Positions 1-7,026 of a DNA stretch of 9,699 nt are shown one piece after another. The DNA is from Pseudomonadota bacterium. GTDB taxonomy: Bacteria > Pseudomonadota > Alphaproteobacteria > Sphingomonadales > Sphingomonadaceae. The stretch's first letter is position 1. The number at the start of each line of letters is the position of its first letter. The translations under genes were made by a program, and so were the position numbers. Under the pieces are notes generated by a model. That model was not told the DNA's origin and did not search any database. It saw nothing but the letters and a program-made list of their open reading frames with translations. Location: assembly GCA_023433305.1 (NCBI GenBank), contig JAEZCZ010000098.1, positions 1 to 9,699 of the forward strand. Reading direction: 5' to 3'.

Positions 1-273
1 ACCGTCAATTCCGTTTTCGGTGCCGCTTCGGCGAGCGCCGCCCGCCCTGCCACCGCCGGGCGCGGCTTCGACACGCTCGGCCAGGCGGACTTCCTGCGGC
101 TGCTGACCGTGCAGATTCAGCAGCAGGACCCGTTCGATCCGGTCGATAACAAGGAGATGCTGGCGCAGATGGCCCAGTTCTCCTCGTTAGCCGGGCTCAA
201 TGACGTGAATTCAACGCTTCAGCAAATCTCGGCGAAGCTCGACGCTCTCGCCCCCCCGAAAACGTCCGAGTGA
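1..273 (+). CDS. flgD: FlgD, hook-capping protein, short form (5' end outside window)
   Basis: Frame 1 is open from the window edge to TGA at 271-273 and gives the last 90 residues. FlgD caps the growing hook and helps FlgE subunits assemble; the cap is discarded when the hook is complete. The family signature of the FlgD N-terminal domain is clear: LGQADFLRLLTVQIQQQDPF, then DPVDNKEMLAQMAQFSSLAG and a short tail ending PPKTSE. In Salmonella-type FlgD a further stretch of roughly 100 residues (Tudor/Ig-like domains) follows this region. Here the protein stops about 20-25 residues after it. flgE begins only 19 bp later, so no displaced C-terminal part is hidden downstream. This therefore looks like a naturally short FlgD rather than a frameshifted one. 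The start codon is not visible. Confidence 0.93.
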   Translation, partial: TVNSVFGAASASAARPATAGRGFDTLGQADFLRLLTVQIQQQDPFDPVDNKEMLAQMAQFSSLAGLNDVNSTLQQISAKLDALAPPKTSE

Positions 274-292
274 CGAACAGGAGTATCGTTCC

Positions 293-1102
293 ATGTCTTT
301 CTACACTTCGCTCAACGGCCTCAAGAACGCGCAGACCGACCTCGGCGTCATCGCGCACAATATCGCCAACGTCGAAACCAACGGCTTCAAGAAGGGCAAC
401 ACCCAGTTCGCCGACATCGTGGTGAACTCGGCCTCGTCGAACCCGCGAATGACGCAAGGCCTCGGCGCGCGCGTCGAAGCGATCGTCCAGAACTTCTCGC
501 TCGGCCCGATCGAGCAGACCGGCAGCGCTCTCGACCTGGCGATCGGCGGCGACGGTTTCTTCGAAATGCGCGCGCCCGACGGCTCGACGCTCTACACTCG
601 CAACGGCAAGTTCGACATGGACGGCGCCGGTTACATCAACGACGGCTCGGACAATCGGCTGCAGGTCTTCCCGACCGACGCCAACGGCGTGGTCACCAGC
701 ACGACTCCGACGGACGCGCAGATCCCGGCGACCAACGGCGCCGGCGCGGAGTTCGCCGGCATCTCGGTGCTCGACAACGGCCGGGTCGTCGCGACTTATG
801 CCGACGGCGGCCAGAGCTACATCGGTACGGTGGCGCTCGCCCGCTTCGTCGCTCCAACGGGCCTCAAGCAGGTCGGCTCCTCCAACTGGGAAGCAACCGG
901 GATCTCCGGGCCGGCAGCTTACGGGCAGCCCAACCAGGGCGCCTTCGGTTCGCTGATGTCGGGCGCGCTCGAGCGCTCCAACGTGGACATTGCCGAGGAG
1001 CTCGTCGGCCTGATCACCGCGCAGCGCAACTTCCAGGCCAACGCCAAGGCGATCGACACTGCCACGCAGACCTCGCAGGCGATCATGAACCTGCGGACCT
1101 AA
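293..1102 (+). CDS. flgE: FlgE, flagellar hook protein, compact form
   Basis: The subunit of the hook, the flexible universal joint outside the outer membrane, exported by the flagellar type III system. The N-terminal D0 helix (residues 1-33) carries SLNGLKNAQTDLGVIAHNIA and ETNGFKK. The C-terminal helix (about 226-269) carries ALERSNVDIAEELVGLITAQ and ends QAIMNLRT, the typical hook-protein ending. At 269 aa it is far shorter than Salmonella FlgE (about 402 aa); the difference is about the size of the surface D2 domain, so mainly D0 and D1 remain. It lacks the YQxxR..G..SS stretch seen in the FlgG encoded downstream, which argues against it being a second distal-rod protein. Its place directly after flgD also supports FlgE. 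AGGAG at 279-283 lies 9 nt before the ATG. A longer hook gene elsewhere in the genome cannot be excluded. Confidence 0.9.
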   Translation: MSFYTSLNGLKNAQTDLGVIAHNIANVETNGFKKGNTQFADIVVNSASSNPRMTQGLGARVEAIVQNFSLGPIEQTGSALDLAIGGDGFFEMRAPDGSTLYTRNGKFDMDGAGYINDGSDNRLQVFPTDANGVVTSTTPTDAQIPATNGAGAEFAGISVLDNGRVVATYADGGQSYIGTVALARFVAPTGLKQVGSSNWEATGISGPAAYGQPNQGAFGSLMSGALERSNVDIAEELVGLITAQRNFQANAKAIDTATQTSQAIMNLRT

Positions 1103-1136
1103 GGGTTCGCAGCTCGGCACCGAACGGGAGCTTTGA

Positions 1137-1877
1137 ATGGACCGGCTCGTCTACACCGCCCTCTCGGGCATGCAGGCCTCGATGAACCGCCAGCGCGCGA
1201 TCGCCAGCAACATGGCGAACGCGCAGACGATCGGCTTTCGCGCCGAGCAGTTCGACCAGCGTCCGGTGACCCTGAGAGGCACCGGCCTGGAGGCCCGCGC
1301 GATGCAGGAGGGCGGCGTTCGCTCGGCCGACATGTCGATGGGGGAGATCGTCGAGACCGGACGAGACCTCGACCTCTCGATCGAAGGCGAGGCGATGATC
1401 GCGGTCCAGGCCCCCGACGGTAGCGAAGCCTATACCCGGCGCGGCGACCTGGCGCTCTCGGCGACGGGGTTGCTGGTCAACGGCGAGGGCCACCCGGTCA
1501 TCGGCGACGGCGGCCCGATCACTCTGCCACTGAACGGCAAGCCGACGATCGCGCCCGACGGCACGATCACGGTCGTCGACCCGGCCGCGCCCGACCAGCC
1601 TCCGCAGGAGCTGGGCCGGATCAAGCTCGCCGGCTGGCAGGGCAGCCCGATCGCCAAGGGTCTCGACGGCCTGTTCCGGGTCGAAGGGGGCGGCGTGCTG
1701 CCGCGCGACGAGCAGGCCACGGTGAAGGCCGGCAGCCTCGAGCAATCCAACGTGAACACCACCGAAGTGCTGGTCGAGATGATCGAGGCGCAGCGGCTCT
1801 ACGGCATGCGCAGCAAACTTATCGCCACCGCGCGCGACGTCGATGAAAGCGGCGCGCAACTCATGCGCCTCGGCTGA
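1137..1877 (+). CDS. flgF: FlgF, rod protein
   Basis: A structural protein of the flagellar rod, the drive shaft crossing the periplasm, exported without a cleaved signal. It is 246 aa, normal for FlgF. The start MDRLVYTALSGMQASMNRQR is characteristic of FlgF. It is followed by ASNMANAQTIGFRAEQ (residues 23-38), the variant of the axial-protein ANNLAN..TTGFK motif, and by a central EAYTRRGDLALSATGLLVNG segment (about 97-116). The C-terminal helix includes GSLEQSNVNTTEVLVEMIEA (about 199-218) followed by QRLYGMRSK. CGGGAG at 1125-1130 is a good ribosome site 6 nt from the ATG. The 34-bp gap after flgE is the widest within the operon. Assignment as FlgF rather than FlgG rests on the MDRL start, the absence of the FlgG-specific stretch, and the gene order. 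Confidence 0.95.
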   Translation: MDRLVYTALSGMQASMNRQRAIASNMANAQTIGFRAEQFDQRPVTLRGTGLEARAMQEGGVRSADMSMGEIVETGRDLDLSIEGEAMIAVQAPDGSEAYTRRGDLALSATGLLVNGEGHPVIGDGGPITLPLNGKPTIAPDGTITVVDPAAPDQPPQELGRIKLAGWQGSPIAKGLDGLFRVEGGGVLPRDEQATVKAGSLEQSNVNTTEVLVEMIEAQRLYGMRSKLIATARDVDESGAQLMRLG

Positions 1878-1893
1878 GGAAAGGAATTAGACA

Positions 1894-2682
1894 ATGCCTG
1901 TTTCGGCTCTCCAGGTCGCCCGCACCGGGCTCGAGGCTCAGGACGCGCGGATGCGCGTGATCGCGAACAACCTCGCCAACGTCGGCACGACCGGCTTCAA
2001 GAAGGACCGCGCCAACTTCGCGACGCTCGCCTACCAGGACGCCCGCGTCGCCGGGCAGCGGTCGTCGGGCGAGACGGCTTACGCGACCGGGCTCAACCTC
2101 GGCACCGGCGTCGCGGTCCAGTCGACCAGCCAGATCGTCACGCAAGGGGCGATGCAGACCACCAACAACGCGCTCGACATGGCGCTCGACGGCGACGGCT
2201 ATTTCCAGGTCGAGCTTCCCGGCGGTCAGCTCGGCTATACCCGTGCCGGCAACTTCGCCCGCTCCGCCGAAGGGCAGCTCGTGACCCAGCAAGGTTATGC
2301 GTTGCAGCCCGCAATCACCGTCCCCGAGGGAGCGGGCTCGATTACGGTCTCTCCCGACGGGATCGTCACGGCAGTGCTTGCCGGCGAAAGCGAGCCGGCC
2401 GAGCTGGGCCAGATCCAAGTCGCCAGCTTCACCAATCCGGCGGGCCTGCGCGCGATCGGCGACAACTTCCTGGTCGAGACCGCCGCCAGCGGCGCGGCGC
2501 AGATGGGACCCGGCGGCGAGATGGGCCGCGGGCAGATCCGCCAGGGAATGCTCGAGGCATCGAACGTCAATATCGTCGAGGAGCTGGTCAGCATGATCGA
2601 GTGCCAGCGCGCCTACGAGATCAGCTCCAAGATGATCTCGTCGGTCGACGAGATGCTTCGCAACGCCAACCAGACCCTGTGA
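1894..2682 (+). CDS. flgG: FlgG, distal rod protein
   Basis: Forms the straight distal rod that passes through the P- and L-rings and joins the hook. At 262 aa it has the usual length. The N-terminal helix carries NNLANVGTTGFKKDRANF (residues 25-42). Residues 47-73 hold the FlgG-specific stretch, with YQDARVAG, SSGET and TGLNLGTGV; in Salmonella the corresponding stretch is linked to rod straightness. A NALDMALDGDGYFQV segment (about 92-106) and TRAGNF (116-121) follow. The C-terminal helix has RQGMLEASNVNIVEELVSMI and ECQRAYEISSKMISSVDEML, typical of FlgG. AAGGA at 1881-1885 lies 8 nt upstream of the ATG. Translation is likely coupled to flgF (16 bp apart) and to flgH (8 bp apart). Confidence 0.97.
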   Translation: MPVSALQVARTGLEAQDARMRVIANNLANVGTTGFKKDRANFATLAYQDARVAGQRSSGETAYATGLNLGTGVAVQSTSQIVTQGAMQTTNNALDMALDGDGYFQVELPGGQLGYTRAGNFARSAEGQLVTQQGYALQPAITVPEGAGSITVSPDGIVTAVLAGESEPAELGQIQVASFTNPAGLRAIGDNFLVETAASGAAQMGPGGEMGRGQIRQGMLEASNVNIVEELVSMIECQRAYEISSKMISSVDEMLRNANQTL

Positions 2683-2690
2683 GGCCCACG

Positions 2691-3344
2691 ATGATCCGCA
2701 AGATCGCGCATTGCGCCGCGCTGCCGCTCGCCCTCGCCGCCTGTGGCGCCGAGAAGCCGGCGGGTTTCTCCGCGACGCTACCGCCCCCTCCCCCGGCCGC
2801 GCCCGCGCAGGCCAACGGCTCCATCTTCAGCGCCTCGGCCGGCTACGCCCCGCTCTACTTCGGGCAGCGCGCGCACAAGGTGGGCGATCTCGTGACCGTG
2901 GTGCTGATGGAGCGCACTACGACGAGCAAGTCGACCGATGCCTCGACAGCCCGCGACGGCAGCATCTCGATCACGCCGCCGACCGCCGGCCCGTTCGAAT
3001 TCAACCCCAACATCCTTAATTCCGGCGGATCTTCGTCGTTCAATGGAGGCGGCGACGCTTCGCAGACCAGCACGCTGAGGGGCGACCTCACCGTCACCAT
3101 CGCGGAGGTTCGGCCCAACGGAACGGCGCTCGTCAGAGGTGAAAAGGTCATGCAATTCAGCCAGGGAGACGAGTGGGTGCAACTCTCCGGCATCATCCGC
3201 CTGGCTGACATCGATCAGGACAACCGCATCGCCTCGCCGCGCATCGCTGACGCCCAGATCACTTATGCCGGCAAGGGCGCGATCCAGCGCGCGAGCCGCG
3301 AGGGCTGGCTGTCGCGCTTCTTCAACCTCGTGACCCCGTTCTGA
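2691..3344 (+). CDS. flgH: FlgH, L-ring lipoprotein
   Basis: The subunit of the L-ring, the outer-membrane bushing around the distal rod. The 217-aa precursor starts with a short lipoprotein signal: MIRK, a hydrophobic stretch, and lipobox LAAC at residues 15-18, so Cys18 is the predicted lipidated residue. Gly19 rather than Asp follows, consistent with sorting to the outer membrane. A proline/alanine-rich linker (30-40) precedes the conserved body, with SIFSASAGYAPLYFGQRAHK (44-63), VGDLVTVVLME (64-74) and GEKVMQFSQGDEWVQLSGII (150-169), then R(L)ADIDQDNRI and the segment to YAGKG (192-196). It ends LSRFFNLVTPF. I chose ATG 2691 because the lipobox signal starts there and GAGG at 2681-2684 lies 6 nt upstream. 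The frame is open back to 2601, but that part lies inside flgG. Confidence 0.96.
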   Translation: MIRKIAHCAALPLALAACGAEKPAGFSATLPPPPPAAPAQANGSIFSASAGYAPLYFGQRAHKVGDLVTVVLMERTTTSKSTDASTARDGSISITPPTAGPFEFNPNILNSGGSSSFNGGGDASQTSTLRGDLTVTIAEVRPNGTALVRGEKVMQFSQGDEWVQLSGIIRLADIDQDNRIASPRIADAQITYAGKGAIQRASREGWLSRFFNLVTPF

Positions 3345-3354
3345 GGCGGCGACG

Positions 3355-4452
3355 GTGATCCGCTCGATCCTGCTCGCCCTCGCCGCGCTCTTCGCGCTCT
3401 CCGCCGCGCCGGCCTCGGCCGATCGCGTGCGCGATCTCGGCACGTTCCAGTCGGTCCGTTCGAACCAGCTCACCGGTTATGGCATCGTGGTCGGCCTCGA
3501 CGGCACGGGCGACGACAATTTCGCCTATCTGACCCAGGCCATGCGCGGCGTCTCCGGCCGGTTCGGCCTGCAGCTTCCTCCGGGCGTGAACCCGGCCCTC
3601 AAGAACGGCGCGGCGGTGATCATCACCGCCGAGCTGCCGGCTTTCGCGAAGCCCGGGCAGCGCATCGACGTGACCGTCTCGGCGATCGGCAAGGCCAAGA
3701 GCCTGCGCGGCGGCGCGCTGGTGATGACCCCGCTCTACGGCGCCGACGGCGAAATCTACGCGATGGCGCAGGGCAGCCTGGCCGTGGGCGGACTCGGCGT
3801 TTCGGGCCGCGATGGTTCGAAGCTGACCGTCAACGTTCCCACCGTGGGCCGCATTCCCGACGGCGCCAGCGTGGAGCGCATCGTGCAGACCGGTTTCGAC
3901 CAGTCCCCCGTACTGCGCTGGAACCTGGCGCAAGCCGACTTCCTCACTGCGTCGCGTGTCCGCGATGCGATCAACGCCGCGTATCCCGGCACCGCCTCGG
4001 TCGAGGACGGCGTGACCGTGGCGCTGAACCTGCCACTCGAATCCAACGCGCGTGCGAGCATGATGGCGGCGATCGAGATGATCGAGATCGAGCCCGCGGA
4101 GAGCGCAGCGCGGGTGATCGTCAACAGCCGCACCGGCACCGTCGTGATCTCCAGCGCGGTGCGCCTCGCGCCCGCGGCGATCAGCCACGGCAGCCTGGTG
4201 GTGCGGATCGACGAGAACCCGATGGTCGTGCAGCCCGAACCGTTCAGCCGCGGCCAGACCGCCGTGGAGCAGGACAGCGCGATCGACATCGAGCAGCCGG
4301 GCAACCGCGTGACGATGTTCCAGCCGGGCGCCTCGCTCGCGCAGGTGGTCGATGCGCTCAACATGCTCGGCGCGAGCCCGGCCGATCTCGTCGCGATCCT
4401 CGAAGCGCTCAAGCAGGCCGGATCGCTCAAGGCCGAGATGGTGGTGATATGA
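3355..4452 (+). CDS. flgI: FlgI, P-ring protein precursor
   Basis: The subunit of the P-ring, which surrounds the rod in the peptidoglycan layer. The 365-aa precursor begins at GTG with a Sec signal peptide: MIRS, a Leu/Ala-rich core, and a predicted cut after APASA (residue 22), leaving a mature start DRVRDLGTFQ. Family landmarks are SNQLTGYGIVVGLDGTGDD near the mature N-terminus, LPPGVNPALKNGAAVIITAE, and the C-terminal LAQVVDALNMLGASPADLVA with an end at KAEMVVI. The GTG at 3355 is supported by the signal peptide beginning exactly there and by GAGG at 3343-3346. The whole protein has no cysteine, although the enteric homologues carry an intramolecular disulfide. Its last codons overlap the start of flgJ by 4 bp (ATGA), a typical sign of coupled translation. 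Confidence 0.97.
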   Translation: MIRSILLALAALFALSAAPASADRVRDLGTFQSVRSNQLTGYGIVVGLDGTGDDNFAYLTQAMRGVSGRFGLQLPPGVNPALKNGAAVIITAELPAFAKPGQRIDVTVSAIGKAKSLRGGALVMTPLYGADGEIYAMAQGSLAVGGLGVSGRDGSKLTVNVPTVGRIPDGASVERIVQTGFDQSPVLRWNLAQADFLTASRVRDAINAAYPGTASVEDGVTVALNLPLESNARASMMAAIEMIEIEPAESAARVIVNSRTGTVVISSAVRLAPAAISHGSLVVRIDENPMVVQPEPFSRGQTAVEQDSAIDIEQPGNRVTMFQPGASLAQVVDALNMLGASPADLVAILEALKQAGSLKAEMVVI

Positions 4453-4751
4453 TCGCCCCGGTTTCTCCTGGGACCGTGTCCCCCTTCGCTGCTCCCCCGG
4501 GCGGCGAAGGCGAGCGCGAGCGCCTGAAAGGCGCCGCGCAGCAATTCGAGGCGATCTTCCTGCGCCAGATGCTCGCCGCCGCCCGCAGCACCGACTTCGG
4601 CGGCGACGAGCTGTTCGGCGGGGAAGGCGAGGAAACCTTTCGCGAGATGCGCGACGCGCAATTCGCCCAGCTCGCCAGCGAGAGCGGCACGCTCGGCCTC
4701 GCGACGCGGCTCGAAGCGCAGCTGGCGCGCCACCTGAAGGCGGAAGGCTAG
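4449..4751 (+). CDS. flgJ: FlgJ-type rod-binding protein, single-domain form
   Basis: A 100-aa protein matching the N-terminal rod-binding domain of FlgJ, which acts as scaffold or cap for rod growth in the periplasm. Residues about 25-95 hold the conserved pattern: LKGAAQQFEAIFLRQMLAAA (26-45), ELFGGEGEETFREM (about 54-67), then AQFAQLAS and a GTLGLATRLEAQLARHL end. The peptidoglycan-hydrolase (muramidase) domain that forms the second half of enteric FlgJ is missing. The frame stops 3 bp before flgK, so there is no room for it. This short form is common in alphaproteobacteria, where a separate hydrolase is used. The ATG overlaps the flgI stop codon, and no strong ribosome site is seen, as expected for translational coupling. 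Confidence 0.92.
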   Translation: MIAPVSPGTVSPFAAPPGGEGERERLKGAAQQFEAIFLRQMLAAARSTDFGGDELFGGEGEETFREMRDAQFAQLASESGTLGLATRLEAQLARHLKAEG

Positions 4752-4754
4752 GCC

Positions 4755-6095
4755 ATGGCTTCCGACCTCCTCTCGATTGCGGCGAGCGGCGCGCGCGCGG
4801 CGCGCGGCGCGCTCGACGTGACCGCGCAGAACATCGCCAACGCCGCGTCCGACGGCTATGTCCGGCGCAGCGCGAGCATGCAGGAGGTTTCCTCGACCGG
4901 CGGGCAGATGCGGGTCGGCGACATCTCGCTGTCGGGCGTGCGCATCGCCGGGATCAGCCGCAACGCGGACATGTTCCGCCAGGCCGAAGTCCGGCGCACG
5001 AACGCGGAGTCGAGCCGTGCCGCCGCCGAGCTCGCCGGGCTGGAGAACATCGAGAGCGCGGTCGAGCAGGCGGGGATATTCCCGGCCATCGTCGAGCTCG
5101 AAGGCGCGCTGCAGCAGCTCGGCTCCGATCCCATCGACCCGTCGCTGCGCGCGGCGGCGATGGCCGCCGCCGACACGATGGCGAACAAGTTCAACATCGC
5201 GGCGGGCAGCCTCGCCTCGGTGGCCGACGGCGCGACCTTCGCGGCGGATGCGGCCGTCAAGGAAGCCAACGTCATCACGGCCGAGTTGGCGCGGATCAAC
5301 GTGCGCCTCGCGCGCGCCGGCGCGGGCAGCAGCGACCGCGCCAGCCTGCTCGACCACCGCGACCTGATGCTCGAGCGACTGAGCGGCATCACCGACATCC
5401 ATACCCAGTTCTCGAGCGACGGAAGCGTCAGTGTCCGTGTCGGCGATGGAACCGGGGCGGCGCTCGTCCAGGGCGGCACTTCGCACGGCGTCGCGATGAC
5501 GGCCGCGACCGACGGCACACTATCCTTCACGGCCGCAGGCTTGCCCGCCGACATCAAGGGCGGCGCGTTGAAGGGCCATGCGCTGACGCTGCAAGGCGTC
5601 GCCCAGGCGCGCACCGATCTCGATGACCTGGCCCAGTCGATCATCGACGGCATCAACGGGGCGCAAGTCCAGGGCAGCGACATCAACGGCAACCCGGGGC
5701 AACCGCTGTTCACCGGCGCCAGCGCCGCGACGATCAAGGTGCCGGTGCTCAACGGCGACCGGATCGCCACGGCTGACGCAGGGGCCGATCCGAGAAGCCG
5801 CGACACGGCAACGCTCGACAAGCTGCGCGGCGCGCTGACCGCAAACGGCGGCGCGGCGGAGCGGATGAGCACCATCGTGTTCGGCATTTCCAGCCGGGTG
5901 GCGGGCCACAAGATCACCACCGAGGCTCTCGACGCGATCGCCGCTTCGGCGCGCATCTCGCTCGAACAGCAGGCCGGCGTCGATCTCGACACCGAGGCCG
6001 CCAACCTGATCCGCTACCAGCAGGCGTTCCAGGCTTCGGGCCGGGCGATGCAGGTCGCGTCGGACATCTTCCAGTCGCTGCTCGGAATTGGATGA
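4755..6095 (+). CDS. flgK: FlgK, hook-filament junction protein 1
   Basis: The first of the two adaptor proteins that connect the hook to the flagellin filament. The N-terminal region has SIAASGARAARGALDVTAQN (residues 7-26) and IANAASDGYVRR (27-38), the FlgK version of the axial-protein motif. The C-terminal helix has EAANLIRYQQAFQASGRAMQ (414-433) and ends VASDIFQSLLGIG. It is 446 aa, about 100 shorter than Salmonella FlgK, and the loss must lie in the variable middle region. GGAAGG at 4742-4747 is a good ribosome site 7 nt from ATG 4755. Codons about 12-19 are an unbroken run of G and C. The gene sits 3 bp after flgJ and 4 bp before flgL. Confidence 0.95.
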   Translation: MASDLLSIAASGARAARGALDVTAQNIANAASDGYVRRSASMQEVSSTGGQMRVGDISLSGVRIAGISRNADMFRQAEVRRTNAESSRAAAELAGLENIESAVEQAGIFPAIVELEGALQQLGSDPIDPSLRAAAMAAADTMANKFNIAAGSLASVADGATFAADAAVKEANVITAELARINVRLARAGAGSSDRASLLDHRDLMLERLSGITDIHTQFSSDGSVSVRVGDGTGAALVQGGTSHGVAMTAATDGTLSFTAAGLPADIKGGALKGHALTLQGVAQARTDLDDLAQSIIDGINGAQVQGSDINGNPGQPLFTGASAATIKVPVLNGDRIATADAGADPRSRDTATLDKLRGALTANGGAAERMSTIVFGISSRVAGHKITTEALDAIAASARISLEQQAGVDLDTEAANLIRYQQAFQASGRAMQVASDIFQSLLGIG

Positions 6096-6099
6096 GGCG

Positions 6100-7002
6100 A
6101 TGATCAATCTTAGCACCGGAGCCTTCTTCGAACGCGCCACGCGCCAGATCGGCAGCTTGCGCGAACGCGCCAACGAGCTGCAGGACCAGATCGGCAGTGG
6201 CGAACGGCTGTCGCGTTCATCGGACGATCCCGTGGCGGCGGCACGGCTGCGCACTCTCGCGCGGCGCGACCGGCTGTCGCAGATCGACGAGCGCAATTCG
6301 GACCGCGCGCTGATCGACCTCCAGCTCACTGACAAGGCCCTCGTCTCGATGGCGGACCTCGTCATCCGCGCCAAGGAGCTGGCGATGCAGGCGGCCAACG
6401 AGACCATGGGGCCCGAGCAGCGCGGACTGCTGAGCGCCGAGATCAACGGCCTGCGCGAGAGCCTGCGCCTCGTGGCGAACAGCCGCGACGGGGCCGGGCG
6501 GGCGCTGTTCGGCGGGCAGGCGCCAGACCTCGCGTACGACGAGACCGGCGCCTATGTCGGAACGAACGTCGCCGAGACCGTCGAGATCGGCGACGGGCAG
6601 ACCGTGACCCGCTCGCTCACCGGGCCCGAAGTACTGAGCTTCGAGCAGGGCGGCGCGCCGACAAACCTCATCATGGTGCTCGGAGCCCTCGGCGCCGCGT
6701 TGCAGGATCCCACCGCCGATCATCTCGGCGCCGCGCAAGTCGCGCTGGGCGGGCTCGAATCCGGGCTGCAGCAGATCACCACCGCGCAGACCATCGTCGG
6801 CGCACGGATGGGCTGGATCGAGATCATCGACGAGCGCCGCGTCGCCCATGGCGAGCTGCTCGCCGAGGAGCGGGCGGAAATCGGCGGCGCCGACCTCGCC
6901 ACGACGATGACGCGCCTCCAGGAAATCATGACCGTGCTCGAAGCCAGCCAGGCGAGCTTCATCCGGGTCTCCGGCCTTTCGCTGTTCGACAAGCTCCGCT
7001 GA
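6100..7002 (+). CDS. flgL: FlgL, hook-filament junction protein 3
   Basis: The second junction protein, between FlgK and the flagellin filament, with a flagellin-like N-terminal helix bundle. From ATG 6100 it is 300 aa, close to the usual size. The N-terminus reads MINLSTGAFFERATRQIGSL, then QIGSGERLSRSSDDPVAAAR (30-49), the flagellin/FlgL signature. The C-terminal part has RLQEIMTVLEASQASFIRVS and ends LSLFDKLR. The frame could also begin at TTG 6088, adding MDEA, but that lies inside flgK and the ATG gives the standard FlgL N-terminus. GGA at 6090-6092 and GAGG at 6094-6097 form a purine-rich site close to the ATG. It is the last axial gene of the operon, and motA follows after 24 bp. Confidence 0.95.
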   Translation: MINLSTGAFFERATRQIGSLRERANELQDQIGSGERLSRSSDDPVAAARLRTLARRDRLSQIDERNSDRALIDLQLTDKALVSMADLVIRAKELAMQAANETMGPEQRGLLSAEINGLRESLRLVANSRDGAGRALFGGQAPDLAYDETGAYVGTNVAETVEIGDGQTVTRSLTGPEVLSFEQGGAPTNLIMVLGALGAALQDPTADHLGAAQVALGGLESGLQQITTAQTIVGARMGWIEIIDERRVAHGELLAEERAEIGGADLATTMTRLQEIMTVLEASQASFIRVSGLSLFDKLR

Positions 7003-7026
7003 CGCGGGCCAAGGGGTAATCGAGTA

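Noticed and set aside
1103..1136. GTTCG/CGAAC inverted repeat (1105-1109 and 1121-1125) in the flgE-flgF gap as a terminator or attenuator
   Set aside because: The 5-bp stem has an 11-nt loop and no T-run; it is too weak to claim as more than chance.
293..2682. flgE, flgF and flgG as tandem recent duplications of one gene
   Set aside because: They share the ancient axial-protein end motifs but have distinct family signatures and little similarity in the middle; this is the normal gene set.
3756..5486. Very long - strand open frame (about 576 codons) opposite flgI, flgJ and flgK
   Set aside because: It lies opposite three clear flagellar genes, has Arg/Ala/His-rich low-complexity composition, and is the usual antisense frame of GC-rich coding DNA.
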